Shown here piece after piece: positions 45,059 to 53,828 of a stretch of 64,000 nucleotides of DNA. Both the position numbers and the translations under genes were made by a program. The DNA is from Verrucomicrobiales bacterium (GTDB lineage: Bacteria > Verrucomicrobiota > Verrucomicrobiia > Verrucomicrobiales > DEV007), in NCBI GenBank assembly GCA_029212615.1, contig JARGPJ010000005.1, positions 186,001 to 250,000 on the forward strand, given 5' to 3'. The notes beneath the pieces are model-generated. The model worked only from the letters and a program-made list of their open reading frames with translations. It did not search any database and had not been told where the DNA came from. The first letter of the stretch is position 1, and each line of letters begins with the position of its first letter.

Positions 45059-45526
45059 TCAGGCACCGGGAAATTCAGTTCCCTCACCGTTATCCTCCAT
45101 CTTTTTGAGGACAATCGACATATCTTCCACGGCCTCCCATACGTGATTTGCGACAAAAATCGGTGCCTCTGCGGCTACCGCGAGAGCGATGCTATCGCTC
45201 GGACGAGCATCAATTTCGATTATTTTTCGCTCTTGAATCTCATTTTCCGCCTCGATAATGAGACGGGCAAAGTAGACCGTATCGGAGAAATCATTGATCA
45301 CGATCCGTTCGACACGTGCTCCCAACGCGATCAAAACATCGCCGAACAGATCATGCGTTTGCGGGCGCGGCTTCGGCGTTCCATGCAGGAACATGTTGAT
45401 CGCAGATCCAACCGCGTGATCCACATAGATCACAAAGACCTTCTCATCATTTCCCAGAAACACGGCGGAACCGGCACTCGTGGCGAGCACATTTCTGACT
45501 TCTACTTCAACGACCGATTTTTCCAT
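45059..45526 (-). CDS. Bifunctional nuclease (BFN/DUF151) domain protein
   Basis: The most likely start is the ATG at 45526 (MEKSVVEVEVRNVL), giving 155 aa; the open frame continues to 45598. DUF151 features are clear: GSAVFLGNDEKVFVIYVD, SAINMFLHGTPKPRPQTHDLF then GDVL, and EIDARPSDSIALAVAAEAPIFVAN. Family members have been described as DNA- and RNA-degrading enzymes in plants and as a fold in Thermotoga, and their bacterial role is unsettled. Codirectional with the next upstream gene. Confidence 0.88.
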   Translation of the reverse strand: MEKSVVEVEVRNVLATSAGSAVFLGNDEKVFVIYVDHAVGSAINMFLHGTPKPRPQTHDLFGDVLIALGARVERIVINDFSDTVYFARLIIEAENEIQERKIIEIDARPSDSIALAVAAEAPIFVANHVWEAVEDMSIVLKKMEDNGEGTEFPGA

Positions 45527-45594
45527 CTGTGAGGGGGGTCCCCCAGTATCGTGAGCGTTTCCCAAATAATCAAACGGGGACTCCAACCTCCCCC

Positions 45595-46128
45595 TCAATT
45601 TCCCGCCTCAAGATGAGCGCGATGCGCTTTTGAAACCTTGATGTATTTCTCAGCCCAACTCCTGATACTAAACTGCTCCTCTTCCGTTAAAGACCGCACA
45701 ACCCTGGCCGGTGAGCCCATCACGAGCGATCCCCGGGGAGCTTCAAAGCCTTTTGTGACAAGGGATCCAGCCGCCACAATACTTCTGGAACCGATCTTCG
45801 CTCCATCCATCACGATCGCCCCCATCCCCACAAGAACCTCGTCTCCTATTTCACAGGCATGCAGCATCGCCTTATGTCCCACCGTGACAAACTTACCGAC
45901 AACGGTTCCCTGGTCGCTGGCGAGATGAATAACCGTTCCATCCTGAATGTTACTCCCCTCCCCCACGACGATCTTCTCAATGTCGGCCCGGAGAACACAC
46001 TGAAACCAAACACTCGAGTTGGCACCCAGGGTTACATCACCCATGACATCGGCGCCGGGCGCGACAAAAGCAGTTGGGTCGATGTTAGGTTTGTTCGATA
46101 AATGCGTGCAGACGGAATCAGTGCTCAT
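45595..46128 (-). CDS. Gamma-carbonic-anhydrase-like left-handed beta-helix protein
   Basis: The 177-aa protein has left-handed beta-helix hexapeptides: FVAPGADVMGDVTLGANSSV, FQCVLRADIEKIVVGEGSNIQ, and GSRSIVAAGSLVTKG. The metal-binding His residues are in TVIHLASDQ and VGHKAMLHACEIG, in the positions of gamma-carbonic anhydrases (YrdA/CaiE/Cam group). Either zinc-dependent carbonic anhydrase or an acyltransferase-like function is possible. It lies immediately upstream of the BFN gene with the same orientation. Confidence 0.85.
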   Translation of the reverse strand: MSTDSVCTHLSNKPNIDPTAFVAPGADVMGDVTLGANSSVWFQCVLRADIEKIVVGEGSNIQDGTVIHLASDQGTVVGKFVTVGHKAMLHACEIGDEVLVGMGAIVMDGAKIGSRSIVAAGSLVTKGFEAPRGSLVMGSPARVVRSLTEEEQFSIRSWAEKYIKVSKAHRAHLEAGN

Positions 46129-46320
46129 GTTAGGATTTTCTCCGGTTTTTTACGGGGAATATTAGAAAGTTTTTCTTAGATTTTAAGCTTGCCAAACAAT
46201 TTCTATGTTCTTAGTAAGGGTTCAAGACAGAAGCTCAATCCGTTGATCTACGGTGGTTTCAAGCTGATACCATCGAAAAAACGGCTTTACTAACTGTATG
46301 ACTCAAACTACCAATCCGTA

Positions 46321-46596
46321 ATGAACAAGGGAGAACTAATTGAAGCAGTCCAATCAACACTCGGTGGAGAAACCTCTAAAAAAACTGCTGAAGAAGCAGT
46401 AAAAGCCGTCCTCGAAACCATCGCTACAGGCGTCAAAAAAGATGGAAGCGTTCAGCTCCTCGGATTTGGCACATTTGAGGTTCGCCACCGTTCCGCGAGA
46501 ACAGGTCGTAACCCAAAGACTGGCGAGACGATCAAGATCGCGGCATCCAAGACCGTTGGTTTCAAGCCATCTTCCGCTCTTAAAGGTTCCCTCTAA
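46321..46596 (+). CDS. HU-family DNA-binding protein
   Basis: This 91-aa histone-like protein has the HU fold: MNKGELIEAVQSTLGGETSKK, AVLETIATGVKKDGSVQLLG then FGTFEVRHRSARTGRNPKTG, and ASKTVGFKPSSALK. It bends and compacts DNA as a dimer. A long leader of about 190 bp separates it from the gene to its left, and a strong terminator follows, so it is probably monocistronic. Confidence 0.95.
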   Translation: MNKGELIEAVQSTLGGETSKKTAEEAVKAVLETIATGVKKDGSVQLLGFGTFEVRHRSARTGRNPKTGETIKIAASKTVGFKPSSALKGSL

Positions 46597-46632
46597 GGGC
46601 TCCTGAGCAGAAAAAACCCCAATTAACTGAAA

Positions 46633-46661
46633 AACGCGACAGGTGACTGTCGCGTTTTTTT
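46633..46661 (+). terminator. Rho-independent terminator after HU gene
   Basis: AACGCGACAG (46633-46642), loop GTGA, CTGTCGCGTT (46647-46656), then a T run to 46661. A clean 10-bp stem ending the HU transcript. Confidence 0.9.
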
Positions 46662-46681
46662 ATGCCCTGACCGGTCAGGGA

Positions 46682-47032
46682 CTACGATTTTTCTTCCGGC
46701 ACAGGAATCGCTTCGCATTTCTCTCTCCACCCCGGGAAGTTCCAGCGATTCGGGAACCCGGCACATTGATCCGGTTTCACCTGTTGAATGCGGCAATCGA
46801 TACCATCAAGGAAAACGCATTCTCCATTCGGCTTGTCAATCAGGGTCAAGCCGGCCCGATTCAGGCGAATCTCTGTGTATTCGGCAACGAAATCATAGAG
46901 AGGCATTTCCAGAAAGTCGGCTATTTCACCGATCTCCTTATCCGTCACGGGCACTTCCCCATGCCAACGGCAGCAGTTTCCACAGCGCTGACATTGGTAA
47001 TGGACGCCCTCTTCCATATCATAGAGGCTCAC
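46682..47032 (-). CDS. YkgJ-family cysteine-cluster protein
   Basis: This 116-aa protein has the N-terminal CQRCGNCCRWHGEVPVTD (C-x-x-C-x-x-C-C pattern, likely metal- or Fe-S-binding), the mid-part CVFLDGIDCRIQQVKPDQC and the end RWNFPGWREKCEAI. These are the hallmarks of the YkgJ/UPF0153 (zinc- or iron-chelating) family, whose function is not established. It converges with the HU gene. Its length is usual for the family. Confidence 0.85.
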   Translation of the reverse strand: MSLYDMEEGVHYQCQRCGNCCRWHGEVPVTDKEIGEIADFLEMPLYDFVAEYTEIRLNRAGLTLIDKPNGECVFLDGIDCRIQQVKPDQCAGFPNRWNFPGWREKCEAIPVPEEKS

Positions 47033-47135
47033 CGTTCTAATTTGAACATGTTTTCGAAGATGTCAGCGCCGGAACCTGAAAAAACGGAAATTTTTTCTCT
47101 TATCCTGATTTTTTTGCCTTTGGCCGTTTCGCTCA

Positions 47136-47164
47136 TTGGAAAAAAAAGGGCTCCGTGTTATCGT
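47136..47164 (+). promoter_or_regulatory. Possible mreB promoter
   Basis: TTGGAA (47136-47141), a 17-bp spacer and TATCGT (47159-47164) each match sigma-70 boxes at 4 of 6 positions, ending 73 bp before the mreB start. It is the best candidate in the region but only moderately convincing. Confidence 0.35.
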
Positions 47165-47237
47165 TTGCAACTTTTAGAATCGCGAGGGAAACCACTTGCC
47201 TGTTCGGCGAGCCTCAAATTTTTGTGACCTTAACTTT

Positions 47238-48269
47238 ATGATCAGCAAAATCATCGGCGCTTTCTCAAGCGACATCGGCATCGACTTGGGAACAGCCAAT
47301 ACTCTGATCTATGTTCGCGAGCACGGGATCGTTCTTCGTGAACCTTCCGTTGTAGCCGTCAAATCAGGGACTAATCTCGTTCTTGCCGTCGGCGACGATG
47401 CCAAGCGTATGCTGGGGAGAACGCCCGGCAACATTGTCGCAATCCGGCCGCTCCGCGATGGCGTCATAGCCGACTACGAAGTGACCGAGGCAATGCTTCG
47501 TCACTTCATTCGCAAAGTACACAACCGCCGTAACTGGATTCGACCCCGCATCGTTATCGCGGTTCCGTCCGGAATCACTGAAGTCGAAAAGCGCGCCGTG
47601 AACGAGTCCGCCGCCGCTGCCGGCGCCCGTGAAGTTCACCTGATCGAGGAACCCATGGCCGCTGCGATCGGAGCAGGCCTCCCCGTTCAGGAGGCGGCCG
47701 CAAACATGATTGTCGATATCGGCGGCGGCACCACCGAAGTCGCGATCATTTCACTTTATGGCCTCGTCTACAGTCGCAGCGTTCGGGTTGCCGGTGACGA
47801 ACTTGATGAGGCAATCATTCAGTTCATGAAGCGGGCCTACAACCTCATGATCGGTGAACGCACCGCCGAGGAGATCAAAATCCGTATGGGCTCGGCCTTT
47901 CCCCAGCCCAAGGAAACCTCGGTCGAGGTGAAGGGACGCGATCTTGTTGCCGGCCTCCCCAAGACCATCAAGGTCACCTCTTCGGAAATCCGTGAAGCGC
48001 TTACGGATCCCCTCAATATCATTATCGAGTCTATTCGCGTGACCCTGGAACGTTGCCCGCCGGAACTCGCTGCCGATCTCGTTGATCGCGGCATCATGCT
48101 TGCAGGTGGAGGCGCACTCCTGAAAGGCCTCGACAAGCTGGTTTCCGAGGAAACGGGGCTTCCTGTTCATGTCGCCGAGGACCCCTTAAGTGCTGTCGCC
48201 GAGGGCACCGGACGCCTCCTTGACGAGCTGGACTTCCTTAAGAAAGTTTCACAACCGGGGAGATCTTGA
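47238..48269 (+). CDS. mreB: Rod-shape-determining protein MreB
   Basis: I take ATG 47238 ([20 protein letters not shown]), because the longer frame start at 47196 would add a non-family extension. The 343-aa actin homologue shows [82 protein letters not shown], and [15 protein letters not shown]. It polymerises under the inner membrane and positions the elongation machinery. It heads mreB-mreC-mreD-mrdA. Confidence 0.97.
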   Translation: MISKIIGAFSSDIGIDLGTANTLIYVREHGIVLREPSVVAVKSGTNLVLAVGDDAKRMLGRTPGNIVAIRPLRDGVIADYEVTEAMLRHFIRKVHNRRNWIRPRIVIAVPSGITEVEKRAVNESAAAAGAREVHLIEEPMAAAIGAGLPVQEAAANMIVDIGGGTTEVAIISLYGLVYSRSVRVAGDELDEAIIQFMKRAYNLMIGERTAEEIKIRMGSAFPQPKETSVEVKGRDLVAGLPKTIKVTSSEIREALTDPLNIIIESIRVTLERCPPELAADLVDRGIMLAGGGALLKGLDKLVSEETGLPVHVAEDPLSAVAEGTGRLLDELDFLKKVSQPGRS

Positions 48270-48300
48270 TTTTCGGACTTTTACCGGAGCTTAATCTGCC

Positions 48301-49188
48301 ATGAGACGCCTGAATATTTTCGCCGTGATTGTATTCGCCGGGCTCGTGATCTGGATCACGCTCTTTCAGCCTGAGGCCGTTTCGCGCATTCAAAGCGGGG
48401 CAATGGTTGTCTTCGAGCCTTTTATGAAGGCTTCGACACGACTTGAGTCCGGCGTGGAAACGGCGGGAACTGAGGCCCTCAGCCCTGTCCAGATGCGGTC
48501 GATGCTGAGTGATCTGGAAAGGGAAAGAGATCGACTGAAACTCGAAGTCATCCAACTCGACGAAATCGTGAGGGAAAACAACGAGCTTCGTCGCGCCCTC
48601 CAGTACGTCGAAAAAGCACCTCTCGCCGTGGTCGCCGCCAGGGTTATTAACCGGAAACCATCCAACTGGTACAACACCATGGTCATCGATAAGGGCAGTA
48701 ACCATGGGGTCCAGGTCGACAGTCCTGTGATTGTTCCAGTGGGCGAAGCCGCCGGCCTCGTCGGAAAAGTGTCTGAGGTGATCAGTGAAAACTCCTCACT
48801 CGTGCTTCTTCTCACCGATGAGATGTGCCAGGTTTCCGCCAAACTCGAAAACAGCCAGGAGCAGGGCATTCTCGGCGGTCAACGGGGCGCCCTCCGCACG
48901 ATGCCAAATCTGCGATTGCGATACCTCTCGAAAGAAGCGGAAGCAGGAACGGGAAGAAAAGTTGTCAGCTCCGGAGCAGGAGGCCTTTTTCCCCCTGACC
49001 TGCTGCTGGGAGAAGTTCTCAGCCTTGAAATCGGAGCCATCGACGCAGAAGCCACTGTTAAGCCGGGCGTCAACTTCGAGGAATTGATCGATATTTTTGT
49101 CGTTCTTCCCGCCGTTGAAGAGGAGGAAATTGACGATCCGGAGCCTGTTGCTCTTGATTTGCCCCCGGGGGAAACCGTTGAGCCATGA
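48301..49188 (+). CDS. mreC: Cell-shape protein MreC
   Basis: This 295-aa protein has an N-terminal membrane anchor (about residues 5-24), a coiled coil (SDLERERDRLKLEVIQLDEI then VRENNELRR), and the beta-barrel domain with VINRKPSNWYNTMVIDKGSN then HGVQVDSPV and LVGKVSEVISENSSLVLLLT, typical of MreC. The tail is acidic and proline-containing. It links MreB to the periplasmic peptidoglycan machinery. It starts 31 bp after mreB. Confidence 0.93.
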   Translation: MRRLNIFAVIVFAGLVIWITLFQPEAVSRIQSGAMVVFEPFMKASTRLESGVETAGTEALSPVQMRSMLSDLERERDRLKLEVIQLDEIVRENNELRRALQYVEKAPLAVVAARVINRKPSNWYNTMVIDKGSNHGVQVDSPVIVPVGEAAGLVGKVSEVISENSSLVLLLTDEMCQVSAKLENSQEQGILGGQRGALRTMPNLRLRYLSKEAEAGTGRKVVSSGAGGLFPPDLLLGEVLSLEIGAIDAEATVKPGVNFEELIDIFVVLPAVEEEEIDDPEPVALDLPPGETVEP

Positions 49189-49778
49189 GATTCTTTCTCC
49201 TCACCCTTTCGATCCTGCTCGGCGCATTCTTCCTCCAGGAATTCATTCCTGTTTTCGACTGGGCCTACTCCTCACGGCTTCTTCTTGTTCACACCGCATT
49301 CTTTGCGATCGCAATTGCAGTGCCGTTTCCGGCAATGCTCCTGCTGGCTTTAATCACGGGATTTATCTGGGATGCCCGGTATCACGTGCCCGTCGTCTTT
49401 CCGGAAGCGGCGGCAGATTCACTGGCGCAGGCGGAGTTACCCTTCGGTCTCACCATTTTCTTCCTCGGAATTACCGGTGCCCTGATTCAGGGAGTGAGGC
49501 CGCTCTTTCGCCGCGGTCGCTGGGAACTCCCCGTCTTCATGATCGGGTTGTGCACCACGATTAGCTTAGTCCTTGAATATCTGGCAATCAGCTTTCACCG
49601 CGGCGGATTGGAACTACCGCCGGAACTCGTTTGGAAATTGGTAATGACGGGATTGTTTTCTGCTCTCATTTCCCCGTTTTTGCTGCTATTGTTGACTCGT
49701 CTCGCAGATCGCACGCGGTTTAATATCCGCTCTGAAGATCAAAAGCGGAAGCACAGCTACGATGGTGACACAATTTAG
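49185..49778 (+). CDS. mreD: MreD-like membrane protein
   Basis: This 197-aa, highly hydrophobic protein has about five membrane segments (residues 4-16, 32-58, 85-103, 110-130 and 145-175 roughly). Sequence similarity to MreD is weak and I assign it chiefly because it sits exactly between mreC (4-bp overlap) and mrdA (17-bp overlap), the invariant place of mreD. It would be a membrane component of the elongasome. Confidence 0.7.
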   Translation: MRFFLLTLSILLGAFFLQEFIPVFDWAYSSRLLLVHTAFFAIAIAVPFPAMLLLALITGFIWDARYHVPVVFPEAAADSLAQAELPFGLTIFFLGITGALIQGVRPLFRRGRWELPVFMIGLCTTISLVLEYLAISFHRGGLELPPELVWKLVMTGLFSALISPFLLLLLTRLADRTRFNIRSEDQKRKHSYDGDTI

Positions 49779-51939
49779 AGTCCGACTTTACCTGCTTGCC
49801 ATCCTCGTGTTGGCCGGGTTCAGCCTGCTTGTCTATCGCCTTTATCAAATTCAGGTCGTTGAACACGAGAAGTATGCCGCGCGCGTTCCCGGCAGTAAAT
49901 TTGAGTCAGTAAGAATCCCCGGGATTCGCGGGGAGATTCGTGATCGAAACGGCGTCACCCTGGTCGACAGCACCCCGAATTATGAACTTCGCCTCGATCT
50001 CAGGGAGCTAGTGAATGCCTACCTCAAGGATCATGAAACCCTCCCCAAATACACCTGGGAGCGTTTTGACAGCTACGGACAGCGGCAGAAGAAGACGGAA
50101 ACTGATATTGTTAAAATATTTGAAGAAACCGCCTTCGGTGGCCTCCAGGATCTCGGCCTCCTCGCCGACTACAGTGCGAGCTCGATGCGGGTTCATTATC
50201 GCTCAACCCGCGGTATTGTCCCCTTCACCTACCGCCGGGATCTCAGTTTCAAGGAGTTTGCCCGCTTCGCGGAGAACAACATCGGGATCCCCGGTGTCAC
50301 CGTGACGCGAACCGGCAGGCGACGTTATCTGTACGATTCTCTCGCTTCCCACATCCTCGGTTACATGAACCTTGCGGACATTGATCAGGTCCCGAAAGAG
50401 AAGCGCGACCAGTTTAACTACTACGTGGGCGATGATTACGGAGTCATGGGCGTCGAAAAGACGATGGACCACTATTTACAGGGGAAACCCGGCAAATTAG
50501 TCATCGAGAAAGACGAAAAAGGAAAAATCGTCGGTGAAGTGAGCCGGACTTCAGCGATGCCCGGCTCAGATGTCTTTCTCACAATTGATGCCCGTATTCA
50601 GGCCGTCACCGAGCAAAGCCTCCGCAAAATTGGAAAGGGCGCCGCTGTCGTTATCGATCCGCAGTCGGGCGACATTCTCTCAATCGCCTCCGTTCCATCA
50701 TTTAATCCCAACGTTTTCATCCCGGAAGTCAGCGTCGACGACTGGAAGCGATACACAGAGGACCCCACCAGCCCCATGTTCAGCCGGGCGGTGAACCCCT
50801 ATGCACCCGGCTCAACCTGTAAGATACCGATTGCGCTTTCCGGATGCCTTTCTGATTCGTGGAAATATAAATTCCCCTGCGGCGGCGGCGCGCATTACGG
50901 CAACAAATTCATGAAGTGCTGGTCCTCCGGCCATGGCTCTGTCGATGTCAGCTCTGCCATCAAGGTAAGCTGCAACGGTTTTTTCTATCGCTATGCCAAC
51001 CACACCGGCATTCGTAACATCCAGACTATGACCGACCTGCTCGGCATGGGCAAAAAGACCGGCATTAAAATCACCGGTGAGAATCCCGGCAATATTCCGA
51101 ATCCTGAGTGGCTTCGCATGCAGGGCCTGCTCTGGAGTGATGCCTTTACCGCCCTGACTTCTATCGGACAGGGGGCCACTGAAGCGACGCCCCTGCAAAT
51201 GGCCTCCGTCACTGCCTCCGTATCGAACGGCGGTCGCGTCTTCCGGCCCAGAATCATTAAGAAGGTCGTCGAAAAGAATAATGAAGTGGTTTGGGAAGAA
51301 CCTCCTGAACTGAAACATGAGCTCACCAAAGAGGGGATCACGGCGGAGCAGATCGAGATCGTGAAACGTGGCATGTGGCGGGTCGTGAACGAGGGAGGAG
51401 GCACCGCGGGCCGGGCCAAGTCGGACTTTACCACCCTCTCCGGAAAGACAGGAACCGCTCAGACAGCAAACCCGGTTCAGCCGACCAACGCCTGGTTCAT
51501 TGCTTTCGCTCCGTATGAAGAGCCGAGATACGCCGTCTGCGTTTTCGTCGAAAACGGCAATTCCGGAGGTGGTGCAGCGTCCCCCATTGCCAAACACATC
51601 ATCGACAATGCCATTCTCCTCGAACAGGGTCGGGAGATCGAAGTCACCGCGATTCCCGAGGCGATCGGTCGCAACGACCGCATCATGAGCGTTGCTTTTG
51701 ACAGTTCAGGCCTTGATGCTTTCGCCCTCGCCGATGAGGATGCAGAATCCGTTGATGTTGCCGCGTTTGTTCCTCAGTCACTTCAGGAGAGAAACTATCG
51801 CCCCATGAACAGCACCCTGGCGAGACCGACGATCAAGCCGAGCACTGACAGGCGCGGCCAGGTCAGCGGCATGAACGCCCAACCCAAACCCACCTTTCGT
51901 CCCTTTCAGTGGCTCAAACGAAAATCTCAGCGACGCTGA
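49762..51939 (+). CDS. mrdA: Penicillin-binding protein 2 (peptidoglycan transpeptidase)
   Basis: This 725-aa protein has one membrane anchor (about 9-28), a dimerisation domain (RIPGIRGEIRDRNGVTLVDS), and a transpeptidase domain with S351-T-C-K (YAPGSTCKIPIAL), the S-C-N motif in KVSCNGFFYRY and SGKTGTAQT. PBP2 crosslinks peptidoglycan during elongation. A C-terminal extension of about 95 residues after EVTAIPEA, Pro- and Arg-rich at the end, is not part of the transpeptidase. RodA is usually next; here the next gene is an RNase. A small inverted repeat (TCAGCG A CGCTGA, 51927-51939) encloses the stop. Confidence 0.94.
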   Translation: MVTQFRVRLYLLAILVLAGFSLLVYRLYQIQVVEHEKYAARVPGSKFESVRIPGIRGEIRDRNGVTLVDSTPNYELRLDLRELVNAYLKDHETLPKYTWERFDSYGQRQKKTETDIVKIFEETAFGGLQDLGLLADYSASSMRVHYRSTRGIVPFTYRRDLSFKEFARFAENNIGIPGVTVTRTGRRRYLYDSLASHILGYMNLADIDQVPKEKRDQFNYYVGDDYGVMGVEKTMDHYLQGKPGKLVIEKDEKGKIVGEVSRTSAMPGSDVFLTIDARIQAVTEQSLRKIGKGAAVVIDPQSGDILSIASVPSFNPNVFIPEVSVDDWKRYTEDPTSPMFSRAVNPYAPGSTCKIPIALSGCLSDSWKYKFPCGGGAHYGNKFMKCWSSGHGSVDVSSAIKVSCNGFFYRYANHTGIRNIQTMTDLLGMGKKTGIKITGENPGNIPNPEWLRMQGLLWSDAFTALTSIGQGATEATPLQMASVTASVSNGGRVFRPRIIKKVVEKNNEVVWEEPPELKHELTKEGITAEQIEIVKRGMWRVVNEGGGTAGRAKSDFTTLSGKTGTAQTANPVQPTNAWFIAFAPYEEPRYAVCVFVENGNSGGGAASPIAKHIIDNAILLEQGREIEVTAIPEAIGRNDRIMSVAFDSSGLDAFALADEDAESVDVAAFVPQSLQERNYRPMNSTLARPTIKPSTDRRGQVSGMNAQPKPTFRPFQWLKRKSQRR

Positions 51940-52058
51940 TCTCCAGCGCAGCCCGATACCCCTTTCATTTTCATGAATACCGAGTCCCTTTCCCCCATTA
52001 CTCAGGTTTCCGCCTGCGAAACGGGCTCATCCATTTTTAACCCGTCTTTTAAACAATC

Positions 52059-53690
52059 ATGTTCAGTAAAATCCGTAAGTTTTTTGGTCCCAAGAAGTTA
52101 TCCGAAGGAAATAAAATAGTCGTCAACTGCGAGAAACTCGAGACCCGCGTCGCGCTTCTCGAGCACGGCTCGCTCGAAGAGTACACCGTCGAAAGATGCA
52201 ACGATGAGAACATCGTTGGCTCCATCTTTAAGGGAATTGTCCGGAACATTGAACCGGGGCTCAATGCGATGTTTGTCGACATCGGGCTGGAGAAAAACGC
52301 CTTCCTCCACTTCTGGGACGCAATTCCGGAAGCTCTCGACTCCGGGTTGGAGGAAATTCAACGCGGTGGAGGAAAGCAAAACCAGGGAGGTGGCTCCGCT
52401 GGCGGCAACAAGAGAAAAGGTAAAGGTAAGGGCGGCAAGGGCAAAGGAGGCCGGATCCAATCCAAGGACATTCCCAACCTCTACCCGGTCGGTTCAGAAG
52501 TTCTCGTTCAGGTCACCAAAGGCCCGATCGGAACCAAAGGCCCCCGCATCACGACAAATATCTCTCTTCCGGGCCGCTACATGGTCCTGATGCCACGCAA
52601 TGATCAACTCGGTATCTCCCGTAAAATCGAAGATCCAAAAGAGCGCGCACGCCTTCGCAAGATCATGGGTGAAAAGCTTACCGTTCCCGACAAGATGGGC
52701 GTTATTCTGCGCACCGTCTCTGCCGGTCAGAAAGTTCGTTATTTCGTCCGGGATCTCGCGATTCTTCTGGATGAGTGGGACGAAGTGGAAGAGGAGGCTG
52801 CAAACTGTAAGGCCCCGGCCTGCGTCTTTCGCGAGCCTGATTTGATCGAACGCACGGTGCGGGATTTTCTCACCGACGAAATTGACGAAGTCCTCTGCGA
52901 CGATGAGGACGCCTCCAACCGGATGAAGGAGCTCATCGGCGTCATCTCAAGGCGTTCGAAAAAGCGGATCCAGTACTTCCCCACTCAGGTGCCCATCTTT
53001 GAAAAACTGGGGATCCAGCGCCAGATCGATGATGCCTTTTACCGTCAGGTTTGGCTTCCGAGCGGTGGCTATCTCGTCATCGATGAAACCGAGGCCATGA
53101 TCGCTGTTGACGTCAACACCGGCCGTGCCAAGAGCCAGGATAAGATGATTCTGCAGACCAATATCGAAGCGGCCGAAGAAGTCGCGCGTCAGCTGAGACT
53201 GCGAAACATCGGTGGCCTGATCGTTGTCGATTTCATCGACATGCGTGCCCGACGCGACCAAATGGCTGTCTATAAAGTCATGCGGGAACGACTTCGCGCC
53301 GATAAAGCAAAAACTCAGGCTCTGCAAATTTCCCAGCTCGGCCTCATGGAAATGACGCGTCAGCGCCTCCATGAAAGCCTGAACATCACGGTGAATGAGC
53401 CGTGTCACTACTGCCAGGGCCGGGGCATGGTCAAGAGCGCCGAATCAATGAGCGTCGAACTGCAGCGCCGCCTGAACGGTGTCTTAGCCCGGAACGAAGG
53501 AGCTCAGAACGAACTCATCGTCATCGTTCATCCCGATGTCATGGAGCGTCTCCGCACCCACGACGGCGAACTGTTTGTCGAATTGGAACGCCGTCACAAC
53601 TCCAGACTCACTTTCCGGAGCGATGCCTCCTATTATCGTGAGCAGGTTGTCATTGCGGACGCGAAGACTCAGAAAGAAATCCGGGACTGA
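52059..53690 (+). CDS. Rne/Rng-family endoribonuclease with Gly/Lys-rich insert
   Basis: This 543-aa protein has the RNase E/G arrangement: S1 domain (VGSIFKGIVRNIEPGLNAMF then VDIGLEKNAF), the RNase-H-like fold, and the catalytic domain with MIAVDVNTGRAK and GLIVVDFIDMRA, whose Asp residues bind Mg2+. The zinc-link is CHYCQGRGM. Residues about 102-131 are a low-complexity Gly/Lys/Gln insert (GGGKQNQGGGSAGGNKRKG then KGKGGKGKG) within the S1 region. No long C-terminal scaffold is present, so it looks closer to RNase G or a minimal RNase E. It follows mrdA by 119 bp. Confidence 0.9.
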   Translation: MFSKIRKFFGPKKLSEGNKIVVNCEKLETRVALLEHGSLEEYTVERCNDENIVGSIFKGIVRNIEPGLNAMFVDIGLEKNAFLHFWDAIPEALDSGLEEIQRGGGKQNQGGGSAGGNKRKGKGKGGKGKGGRIQSKDIPNLYPVGSEVLVQVTKGPIGTKGPRITTNISLPGRYMVLMPRNDQLGISRKIEDPKERARLRKIMGEKLTVPDKMGVILRTVSAGQKVRYFVRDLAILLDEWDEVEEEAANCKAPACVFREPDLIERTVRDFLTDEIDEVLCDDEDASNRMKELIGVISRRSKKRIQYFPTQVPIFEKLGIQRQIDDAFYRQVWLPSGGYLVIDETEAMIAVDVNTGRAKSQDKMILQTNIEAAEEVARQLRLRNIGGLIVVDFIDMRARRDQMAVYKVMRERLRADKAKTQALQISQLGLMEMTRQRLHESLNITVNEPCHYCQGRGMVKSAESMSVELQRRLNGVLARNEGAQNELIVIVHPDVMERLRTHDGELFVELERRHNSRLTFRSDASYYREQVVIADAKTQKEIRD

Positions 53691-53703
53691 ATGTGACCGG
53701 ATT
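53678..53703 (+). terminator. Hairpin over the rne/rng stop codon
   Basis: AATCCGG (53678-53684) and CCGGATT (53697-53703) pair as a 7-bp stem with a 12-base loop; the TGA at 53688-53690 is in the loop. There is no T tract. Confidence 0.4.
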
Positions 53704-53747
53704 CGGAGATGGATTTTCTTGCTCAGAATTTCCAACGCGATAGAATT

Positions 53748-53783
53748 CTACATAAGGCCGTTCAGTGGAACGTCCTTATGTAG
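53748..53783 (+). terminator. Long stem-loop downstream of the RNase gene
   Basis: CTACATAAGG (53748-53757) and CCTTATGTAG (53774-53783) form a perfect 10-bp stem, and an inner CGTTC/GAACG adds five pairs around AGTG, with a C/T mismatch between. It ends before the next gene at 53829. No T tract follows, so termination is uncertain; an RNA structural element is possible. Confidence 0.5.
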
Positions 53784-53828
53784 ACGGGATGTCGTATCAA
53801 GCGACCGTCCCCACCCCCTGATACTCCT

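Noticed and set aside
44837-45532. 231-codon plus-strand frame over the BFN gene
   Set aside because: It is a shadow of the well-supported DUF151 gene on the other strand.
46165-46320. A riboswitch or leader RNA before HU
   Set aside because: The region is AT-rich and could hold a promoter (TTGCCA near 46189), but I found no recognisable riboswitch core.
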